Shown one piece after another: positions 1 through 4,717 of a DNA stretch of 5,826 nucleotides. This DNA is from JAYXXU01 sp049301135 (GTDB taxonomy: Bacteria; Pseudomonadota; Gammaproteobacteria; Pseudomonadales; Moraxellaceae). The first letter of the stretch is position 1. Every line of letters starts with the position of its first letter. The stretch lies in contig JBAQKP010000110.1 of assembly GCA_049301135.1 (NCBI GenBank), positions 1-5,826 on the forward strand, in the 5' to 3' direction. Under the pieces are notes generated by a model. It searched no databases. It was not told where the DNA came from and saw only the letters and a program-made list of their open reading frames with translations. The translations under genes were made by a program, and so were the position numbers.

Positions 1-299
1 GCTTAGGGCATGCGGTGGGCGGTTGGCGGTTGCCAGCAGACTGGCAGTTTGATCGGGCTAAATTGTTAGATTGGTTATTTAGCTTACAAGATTGGCAGCG
101 GATTAAAGGCGTGATACAGATCGAAGACGGCTGGGTGGCGATTAATCTGATTCCAGATCAGATTCAATTGACCAGCCATACGGGTGGCTCAGACAATCGA
201 TTGGAGTTGATCACTGCGCCGGATATGGATTGGCTTGCGCTTGAAGCTGGACTGCTGGCCTGTTTGCACGCGAGATCAGATAGCACAGCCTGTTTTTAG
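1..299 (+). CDS. CobW-family (COG0523) GTP-binding protein, C-terminal end, 5' partial
   Basis: The frame is open to the left edge, so the GTG at 15 is an internal valine and not the start. About 98 residues remain before the TAG at 297-299. They look like the CobW C-terminal domain: a 'GGWRLP' stretch, then 'LLDWLFSL', the RIKGV motif (about residues 33-37 of the visible part), a 'GWVAINL' strand, and a closing 'RLELI...DWLALEAGLLAC' helix. In the family this domain follows a P-loop GTPase domain with a metal-binding CxCC motif. Members act as cytoplasmic metal chaperones or insertases, mostly for zinc, cobalt or nitrile hydratase metals. The GTPase part lies outside the window, so metal preference cannot be judged. 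The visible tail has no His-rich stretch. The gene converges on the small membrane-protein gene at 336-773. Family assignment is fairly sure; the specific role is unknown. Confidence 0.8.
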   Translation, partial: LGHAVGGWRLPADWQFDRAKLLDWLFSLQDWQRIKGVIQIEDGWVAINLIPDQIQLTSHTGGSDNRLELITAPDMDWLALEAGLLACLHARSDSTACF

Positions 300-317
300 C
301 AAAAAAGCAAAACAGGC
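288..317. terminator. Inverted repeat overlapping the cobW-like stop; possible weak convergent terminator
   Basis: A perfect 9-bp stem pairs GCCTGTTTT (288-296) with AAAACAGGC (309-317) around a 12-nt loop that contains the TAG stop. It sits between two convergent genes, where a shared terminator is expected. No clean T-run follows the stem on either strand, because the T and A runs are inside the stem. Intrinsic termination is therefore likely but not certain. Confidence 0.45.
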
Positions 318-335
318 GGCTGTGATCAAGCAGGC

Positions 336-773
336 TTATTGACCCAAAACCGGTGCAGCAGTCGAGACATCACGGCTTTCAGTCGCGGTGTTCGGCGCAG
401 TTGTACCGGTGGCGGCAGGCGCGGGTGCAGCATCAGCGTTGGTATTGGCAGCAGGGTCAATCGGTGTCGGTTCGGCCGCTACTTGATCTGGCAGTGGTGC
501 GTCAGCAGGACTGACCGCAGTGGTGGCGGTCGCAGTGTTGTCAGCGGCGGCACTGACCATCTCGGTCGGGGTTGCGCTGCTGGCATCTAGCGGTGCAGCA
601 GTTTTTTCGGCATTCGCGGCCGCTTCAGCCAGCAAGGTTTCGACGCTAGGCGCAGCAGGGCGAAAGTAGCCGCCATAAAAAATCAAGCCAATGATGGACA
701 GTAACATCACGGCAAACAGCCCAACAAACAGCAGTTCTTTACGCGGATTGTTTTCAACGGCGTGATCAGACAT
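336..773 (-). CDS. Unassigned single-pass membrane protein with Ala/Thr/Pro-rich tail (145 aa)
   Basis: I do not recognise this gene. The ATG at 771-773 is well placed, with an AAAAGGAG Shine-Dalgarno at 781-788. The protein has a short polar N-terminus (residues 1-13, ending PRKE) and one hydrophobic helix at about 14-36. About 105 residues of low-complexity Ala, Thr, Pro, Ser and Asp/Glu sequence follow, with very few basic residues and no cysteine. The likely topology is an N-terminal anchor with the acidic disordered tail in the periplasm, although Arg38 just after the helix makes the charge rule ambiguous. No CxxCH, lipobox or enzyme motif is visible. It lies about 90 bp downstream of lnt on the same strand and has its own promoter-like extended -10, so it may be co-transcribed or independent. 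Its start, Shine-Dalgarno and membrane anchor argue that it is real. The tail composition gives no function. Confidence 0.75.
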   Translation of the reverse strand: MSDHAVENNPRKELLFVGLFAVMLLSIIGLIFYGGYFRPAAPSVETLLAEAAANAEKTAAPLDASSATPTEMVSAAADNTATATTAVSPADAPLPDQVAAEPTPIDPAANTNADAAPAPAATGTTAPNTATESRDVSTAAPVLGQ

Positions 774-780
774 GCCCGTT

Positions 781-788
781 CTCCTTTT
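781..788 (-). promoter_or_regulatory. Ribosome binding site of the 145-aa membrane protein gene
   Basis: On the minus strand AAAAGGAG lies 7 nt before the ATG at 773. It is a strong site in a stretch outside lnt and supports this unassigned gene being translated. Confidence 0.75.
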
Positions 789-837
789 AAAGCCTGAAAA
801 ACAGCCAGAACTGGTCTAGCCGTGAAATATGCCGCGC

Positions 838-846
838 ATTCTAGCA
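838..846 (-). promoter_or_regulatory. Candidate extended -10 promoter for the 145-aa gene
   Basis: Read on the minus strand, TGCTAGAAT contains TG, one base, then TAGAAT (5 of 6 to the sigma-70 -10 box). It lies just after the lnt stop. The -35 position is poor (CTGATT-like at about 18 bp spacing), as is common for extended -10 promoters. Transcription would begin near 831 and give a leader of roughly 55 nt. This is a pattern match only. Confidence 0.4.
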
Positions 847-863
847 GAAAAACTCAGCACAAA

Positions 864-2432
864 TCAGTAGCGATGCCGCAGTGACTCGACATTGGTCGGT
901 TGGCTTTTGCGTTTAAAATACATGCCCAGCAGCAGCAGCAGTGCACTGATACTCAGCATCGGCCAGTCGCCCCAGCGCATATAGGGTGTCTCGCCTTGCA
1001 TGGCTGGCAGTTCGCCGCGCAGCACCGCCGGTTTAAACTGTTCGGTACGGCTGACGATCTGGCCACGATCATCAATAAACGCGGTCACGCCGGTGTTGGT
1101 AGCGCGAATAAACCAGCGGCCGGTTTCTTTGGCGCGCATTTGCACCATTTGTAAATGCTGCAACGGGCCATCAGACGTGCCGAACCACGCATCATTGGAC
1201 AGTGTGACCAAAAAATCACTGCCACGCGCATTTTTACGGGTCAGATTGGGATAGGCGACCTCGTAACAAATTGCCGCAGCTAGTGCATGACCTTTGATTT
1301 GCAGTGGCGCTTGATCATCTCGACCGGCACTAAAGCTGAGGATTTGCATGTTGCGCTTCAGGTTGGGTAGCACCCAATACAACGCGCCTTCCAGTGGAAT
1401 ATATTCACCAAATGGCACGAGTCGCTGCTTATGGTACAGCCCCTCAGCTTGATCACCACGCGCCATAATGCTGTTATAAAATGGGGGATAATCCTGCTGT
1501 TGTGGATCGTACGCGTCGCTAGACTGCCAAGGACTCCCCGTCACCCACGCACTGTTGGTCGCCGCGGCGAGCAACTCGACTTGATCAATAAACGGCTGTG
1601 CTTCGGTTTGAAACATCGGAATCGACGATTCTGGCCACACCACTAAGTCACGCCCCCATTCGGTATTTGACAGCGTTGCATAAATCTCTAAGGTGCGTAC
1701 CCGATATTCGGTCAGCCATTTAAGATCTTGTGGAATATTGCCTTGAATCAACGAGACAGACAGCGGAGCCGTCGATTTTGGGGTCGTCCAACGCACCTGA
1801 TCCAGACTGACCGCGATGAGCACCACTGCCAGCATCGGAATCAGCCAAAAGCGTCGTCCGCGCAACACCTCGACCAACGCTGCCGCGAGCAGGATGACCA
1901 CAAAACTGACCGCAAACACCCCTCCAACTGGTGCAACGCCGTCCAAGCCTTTTTCGGTAAATCCGTAGCCGACAAACAACCATGGAAAACCCGTAAACAG
2001 CCACGTTTTTAGCCACTCAAATACCACCCAGATCGGCGCAAAAGCCAGTGGTGTTTCCGGTAAAAAACGCCGATACGCCCATGCCATCACCCCATGAAAC
2101 AGTCCCATCGCCACGCCAACAAAGCCGATCATCAGCAAGGCTAGCGGTGCAGGCGTATCGCCATAGGTATGGATGGAGGTGTACAGCCAAAACGCCCCAA
2201 CACACCACAGCCCAATCCCATAGGCTTCGCCGAGCCAAAATGCTTGTCGTGGGGTGCGGTCATGTAACAGGCTATACAGCAGCGCAGGCGACAGCAGCGC
2301 CACCCACCACCAGCCATACGGCGCAAACGCCAAAGGCAATGCTGCACCGGCCAATAGACTAATGATCAAGCGATAGCCGAGTGGCAACTGCGCAAAAGCA
2401 GCCGGATTGAAGCGCGGTAAAGTCATGCTCAT
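864..2432 (-). CDS. lnt: Apolipoprotein N-acyltransferase
   Basis: Lnt is an inner-membrane enzyme that moves an acyl chain from phospholipid to the N-terminal cysteine of diacylglyceryl-lipoproteins, the last step of lipoprotein maturation before Lol sorting. The 522 residues compare with 512 in E. coli. Residues 1-210 hold several hydrophobic helices (about 21-57, 64-84, 96-120, 130-150, 168-190, 195-210). A nitrilase-like domain spans about 222-475, and a final membrane helix about 490-506. The catalytic triad is visible: Glu268 in 'WPESS', Lys335 in 'YHKQRLVPFGEY' and Cys389 in 'AICYE'. These match E. coli E267, K335 and C387 in position and context. The NDAWFG motif is at 413-418. The ATG at 2430-2432 overlaps the corC stop as ATGA with only a weak Shine-Dalgarno, so translation is probably coupled. 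An in-frame ATG two codons later is possible but less likely. Confidence 0.97.
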   Translation of the reverse strand: MSMTLPRFNPAAFAQLPLGYRLIISLLAGAALPLAFAPYGWWWVALLSPALLYSLLHDRTPRQAFWLGEAYGIGLWCVGAFWLYTSIHTYGDTPAPLALLMIGFVGVAMGLFHGVMAWAYRRFLPETPLAFAPIWVVFEWLKTWLFTGFPWLFVGYGFTEKGLDGVAPVGGVFAVSFVVILLAAALVEVLRGRRFWLIPMLAVVLIAVSLDQVRWTTPKSTAPLSVSLIQGNIPQDLKWLTEYRVRTLEIYATLSNTEWGRDLVVWPESSIPMFQTEAQPFIDQVELLAAATNSAWVTGSPWQSSDAYDPQQQDYPPFYNSIMARGDQAEGLYHKQRLVPFGEYIPLEGALYWVLPNLKRNMQILSFSAGRDDQAPLQIKGHALAAAICYEVAYPNLTRKNARGSDFLVTLSNDAWFGTSDGPLQHLQMVQMRAKETGRWFIRATNTGVTAFIDDRGQIVSRTEQFKPAVLRGELPAMQGETPYMRWGDWPMLSISALLLLLGMYFKRKSQPTNVESLRHRY

Positions 2433-3262
2433 AAACGAATCACTCGCAGTCGTCGCACACTGCGGGCATCGGCATCTAACACGGTAAATTGCCAGCCGTC
2501 GATTTCGACTGTTTGGCCGACCAAATCATTGACCTGACCGAGTTCAGCCAATAACAATCCACCGATGGTTTCGACCCCATCACCGACAAACTCGGTGTCG
2601 AAATATTCATTAAAGCTTTCAATCAAAGTGTGCGCCTCAACCAGCCAATCGCCTTCCTGTTCGGGATCGGGCTGAATCATCGCCAGCTCGCTTTCGAGGT
2701 CATCGTGTTCATCGGCGATTTCACCGACGATTTCTTCAAGCAAATCTTCTAACGTCACCACCCCAGCAGTATTGCCGTATTCATCCACCACAATCGCCAT
2801 ATGGCTCTTGCTCAGGCGCAGTTGGGTTAATAAGTGATCGGCGCGGGCGATTTCGGGGACAAATACCGCCGGACGCATACAGGCTTTGAGGTCAAATTGT
2901 TGATCTTTGCTATACAAAAACTGCAATAAATCTTTGGCAATCAGCACGCCCAGCACAGTTTCGCGGTCGGTGCTGGAAAAAATCGGAAAACGAGAGTGTG
3001 CCGACTCGATCAGCACCGGCATGATTTCGATCAGTGCATCATCATCATACATGCCGACCACCGCAGGGCGCGGCGTCATGATTTCGCGGACTTGGATGGC
3101 AGGTAGACTCAGCACACCTTCCAACATGTCCACCGTATCCGGCTCGACAAATCGTCTGGAATCTTGTACTAAGCCCAACAGCTCGTCGCGGGTCTCGGGG
3201 GCATTTGCCAACCACTTGCGTAGGCCACGCAGCGACCACGACGACGCAGGTTCCTCTTTCAT
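2429..3262 (-). CDS. corC: CorC/YbeX, soluble CBS-domain protein with transporter-associated domain
   Basis: The protein has 277 residues from the ATG at 3260-3262. A TTG six codons upstream (3280) stays in frame but has no Shine-Dalgarno; the ATG is preceded by a purine-rich GAGTGAG. The N-terminal helix region (1-55) contains 'RDELLGLVQDS'. The first CBS motif spans about 61-118 (IMTPR at 61, RFPIF at 91, VLGVLIAKDLL at 103). The second spans about 128-183, with 'VVDEYGNTAGVVTLEDLLEEIVGEI'. The CorC_HlyC domain runs from about 200 to the end. It has no DUF21 membrane domain, so it is the short cytoplasmic YbeX form (292 aa in E. coli). The family was first linked to Mg/Co efflux with CorA, and YbeX more recently to ribosome metabolism. 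Its stop overlaps the lnt start by 4 nt. In E. coli the operon is ybeZ-ybeY-ybeX-lnt, but here no ybeY precedes it. Confidence 0.93.
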   Translation of the reverse strand: MKEEPASSWSLRGLRKWLANAPETRDELLGLVQDSRRFVEPDTVDMLEGVLSLPAIQVREIMTPRPAVVGMYDDDALIEIMPVLIESAHSRFPIFSSTDRETVLGVLIAKDLLQFLYSKDQQFDLKACMRPAVFVPEIARADHLLTQLRLSKSHMAIVVDEYGNTAGVVTLEDLLEEIVGEIADEHDDLESELAMIQPDPEQEGDWLVEAHTLIESFNEYFDTEFVGDGVETIGGLLLAELGQVNDLVGQTVEIDGWQFTVLDADARSVRRLRVIRL

Positions 3263-3312
3263 CACACTCACTCTCGTCAAAAAAATACTGCAACAGGGCA
3301 GGCTTGGCTTGA

Positions 3313-3341
3313 ATCATAGCCTAGGCAGCCGGTGCTGTGCA
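3313..3341 (-). promoter_or_regulatory. Candidate sigma-70 promoter for corC-lnt
   Basis: On the minus strand TGCACA (3336-3341, 4 of 6 to the -35 box) is followed by a 17-bp spacer and TATGAT (3313-3318, 5 of 6 to the -10 box). Transcription would start near 3305 and leave a leader of about 43 nt before the corC ATG. This fits corC being the first gene of its operon, with tusA transcribed divergently. It was found by eye only. Confidence 0.45.
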
Positions 3342-3458
3342 TGAATGTTGCGTCGGGATTGGCGGCTTATTGGCGCTTATTGATGATTTTTGCTAGGCCA
3401 GCACGTTGACTCTTGCTTAAAATAGCCAGTCTTGATGGTTTTTAAAGTGGATACGCGT

Positions 3459-3710
3459 ATGACGGCTCACAGTTCGCCTGACATTCAACTGGACACCCGT
3501 GGTCTGAATTGTCCCGAGCCGCTGATGATGTTGCATCAAGCGATCCGACGCGCTACGGCCGGCCAGCAGATTCGGATTTTGGCGACAGACCCCTCAACCA
3601 TGCGCGATATTCCGAAGTTTTGTCTGCATCTCGGTCATACGCTGTTAGAGCAGCCCAGCAATCCACAAGCGGCAGAGTTGGTGTTTTTGGTGCAAAAACG
3701 CCAAGGCTAG
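3459..3710 (+). CDS. tusA: TusA/SirA-family sulfur-carrier protein
   Basis: This is a small cytoplasmic protein of 83 residues, close to the 81 of E. coli TusA. The family motif is clear: 'LDTRGLNCPEPLMM' places the CPxP cysteine at residue 18. In TusA this residue carries the persulfide received from IscS and passes it on for tRNA 2-thiouridine synthesis or other sulfur transfers. The second conserved block, 'DIPKFCLHLGHTLL', is present with Cys55. The ATG at 3459 is preferred over TTG 3432 and ATG 3435: it gives the usual family length and has a weak AAGTGGA about 8 nt upstream, while the earlier starts have no Shine-Dalgarno. A -10-like TAAAAT at 3418-3423 could drive it, but no good -35 is visible. 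It stands alone and divergent from corC, without tusBCD or tusE. Other TusA-like paralogs serve different sulfur routes, so the exact partner is uncertain. Confidence 0.88.
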   Translation: MTAHSSPDIQLDTRGLNCPEPLMMLHQAIRRATAGQQIRILATDPSTMRDIPKFCLHLGHTLLEQPSNPQAAELVFLVQKRQG

Positions 3711-3876
3711 AGACAGGACTTAGCCGTTGATCGGATTTGACACGGCTTTACAGCATCGCGATTTGTTTAATCATTGTTTAGCCTCGTATGATCAGGCTGC
3801 TCGATATTTAAATTTTAATGCAAACTCAATCTGGATTAAATTAGTCAGGATTTGATTTTGCTTTTTTTTGAGATTT

Positions 3877-3903
3877 AAAATCAGACTATTTTACTCTGAT
3901 TTT
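3877..3903 (+). terminator. AT-rich hairpin followed by T-rich tract; possible tusA terminator
   Basis: AAAATCAGA (3877-3885) pairs perfectly with TCTGATTTT (3895-3903) across a 9-nt loop, followed by GTTTTAG. The arrangement resembles an intrinsic terminator, but the stem has only three G-C pairs and lies about 165 nt after the tusA stop. It could instead be an operator or part of a small RNA. Confidence 0.35.
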
Positions 3904-3991
3904 GTTTTAGATGATTGTTTTTGATAGACTAATTAATTTGTATCGGGATGTTTTAAAAAATGATTGCTTTTAGGTCAAGATTGGTTCAATT

Positions 3992-3997
3992 TATAAA
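3992..3997 (+). promoter_or_regulatory. Candidate -10 box of the ompW-like gene
   Basis: TATAAA matches the sigma-70 -10 consensus at 5 of 6 and would start transcription near 4004, about 54 nt before the ATG. The -35 position is poor (TTTAGG at 3969-3974 with 17-bp spacing), so an activator may be needed or the true promoter may lie elsewhere in this AT-rich leader. Confidence 0.3.
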
Positions 3998-4042
3998 AAC
4001 CGATGATATCACTGTGAAGTGAACTCGCATATTTAAATTGCC

Positions 4043-4049
4043 AAGGAGG
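4043..4049 (+). promoter_or_regulatory. Strong ribosome binding site of the ompW-like gene
   Basis: AAGGAGG is a near-perfect Shine-Dalgarno ending 8 nt before the ATG at 4058. It fixes the start and implies high translation, as expected for an outer-membrane porin. Confidence 0.85.
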
Positions 4050-4057
4050 CATTTGTC

Positions 4058-4657
4058 ATGAAAGTAGCATTATGTTGGGTTGTCGCAAGTTTGGCCTGTG
4101 GGACAGCATTGGCGGATACGCCGTGGTTGTTTAAAGCAGGGATCAGTCAGGTACGTCCAGCCAGTGAAAATGGCAGTTTGGCGGGTGGCGCGTTTCAAGC
4201 GGTGGTCAGTGATGAGGTAAATGTCACGCCAGCGATTGAGTACACCTTCGCCCCTAATCTCTCTGCTGAGTTGTTGTTGGCGATTCCGTTCAAGCATGAT
4301 GTCGAGCTGAATGGGGTCAAAATGGCGACCTTTAAGCATTTGCCACCGACAGTGACGCTGAAGTATTCAGGGCCTGAGATGAGCGGCTTTACCCCGTATG
4401 TCGGCGCTGGTCTGAACTACACCTTGGTTTATGACGAAGAAATTGACGTTGCCGGTGTTGAGCTGAAGGGTGATGACAGTGTGGGGTTTGCAGGTTTGAT
4501 CGGTGCAAACTACAAGTTTCCAGATAGCGCATATGGTGTGGCATTTGATCTGCGTTATATCAACATCGAGAGTGACTTAACGCTGAACGGCGTGGATATT
4601 GGCAAGCTTAAAGTCAATCCGTGGGTGGTCGGTCTGAGCGTGTCGTACGACTACTAA
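4058..4657 (+). CDS. ompW: OmpW-family outer-membrane beta-barrel protein
   Basis: The product has 199 residues. A signal peptide at 1-19 ends in ALA before Asp20, giving a mature protein of about 180 residues (E. coli OmpW is about 191). Family features are visible in order: 'FKAGISQVRPASENG' at 25-39, alternating strand patterns, 'KHLPPTVTLKY' at 93-103, 'PYVGAGLNYT' at 113-122, 'FDLRYINI' at 163-170, and a last strand 'VNPWVVGLSVSYDY' ending in an aromatic residue, as needed for BAM recognition. OmpW proteins form small eight-stranded barrels with a hydrophobic channel and are linked to passage of small hydrophobic compounds and to stress or oxygen responses. The substrate here is unknown. 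The gene has its own strong ribosome site and a strong terminator, so it is probably monocistronic. The long AT-rich leader hints at regulation. Confidence 0.9.
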   Translation: MKVALCWVVASLACGTALADTPWLFKAGISQVRPASENGSLAGGAFQAVVSDEVNVTPAIEYTFAPNLSAELLLAIPFKHDVELNGVKMATFKHLPPTVTLKYSGPEMSGFTPYVGAGLNYTLVYDEEIDVAGVELKGDDSVGFAGLIGANYKFPDSAYGVAFDLRYINIESDLTLNGVDIGKLKVNPWVVGLSVSYDY

Positions 4658-4673
4658 GCTGATTTTCAGTCAT

Positions 4674-4701
4674 AAAAAAGACCGCTCTTGCGGTCTTTTT
4701 T
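4674..4701. terminator. Bidirectional rho-independent terminator between ompW and ETF-QO genes
   Basis: A perfect 12-bp stem pairs AAAAAAGACCGC (4674-4685) with GCGGTCTTTTTT (4690-4701) around a TCTT loop. The GACCGC core is GC-rich, and six A's on one side and six T's on the other give a U-tract on both strands. It starts 17 nt after the ompW stop and ends 17 nt beyond the ETF-QO stop, so it serves both convergent genes. Confidence 0.92.
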
Positions 4702-4717
4702 GCATCACTGAACGTGA

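Larger units (their letters stand above)
3711..4057. other. AT-rich intergenic region between tusA and the ompW-like gene
   Basis: About 350 bp contain no convincing gene. Base composition turns sharply AT-rich from about 3800 to 4040, with many T-runs and A-runs, unlike the flanking coding DNA. It holds the inverted repeat at 3877-3903, a duplicated ATATTTAAATT word (3804-3814 and 4029-4039), a small TCACT/AGTGA hairpin (4009-4022), and the likely promoter and strong ribosome site of the downstream porin gene. No obvious tusA terminator lies directly after its stop. The length and composition suggest a regulated leader or nucleoid-protein binding region, which is inference. Confidence 0.6.

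Noticed and set aside
339..590. Plus-strand open frame opposite the 145-aa membrane-protein gene
   Set aside because: Its Arg/Gly/Ser-rich translation is what the complement of an Ala/Thr/Pro-rich frame gives. It has no ribosome site, and the opposite frame has a start, a Shine-Dalgarno and a membrane helix.
336..773. Membrane-anchored c5-type cytochrome, suggested by the N-terminal anchor followed by an Ala/Pro-rich linker
   Set aside because: There is no cysteine and no CxxCH motif in the protein, and the DNA after its stop is occupied by the convergent cobW-like gene, so a truncated or frameshifted haem domain is not present.
805..814. CCAGAACTGG palindrome between lnt and the 145-aa gene
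   Set aside because: The stem is only 4 bp and no T-run follows. It is too short to call a terminator or an operator.
1720..2362. Several open frames of 68-104 codons on both strands within lnt
   Set aside because: They are shadows of the GC-rich lnt coding frame. They lack ribosome sites and show no recognisable protein features, while lnt matches its family throughout.
3263..3280. Upstream TTG start for corC at 3280
   Set aside because: It has no Shine-Dalgarno and is preceded by a T-run. The ATG at 3262 has purine-rich sequence upstream and gives a normal family length.
3406..3423. TTGACT plus TAAAAT as a tusA promoter pair
   Set aside because: The two boxes are only 6 bp apart, so they cannot be used together. 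TAAAAT alone remains a weak -10 candidate.
3432..3458. Upstream TTG/ATG starts for tusA
   Set aside because: They add nine or eight residues not typical of the family and have no ribosome site. The ATG at 3459 gives the expected size.
3919..3935. FNR/ANR-like half site TTGAT in the ompW leader
   Set aside because: The expected ATCAA half at the right spacing is absent, and I saw no full TTGAT-N4-ATCAA site in the region.
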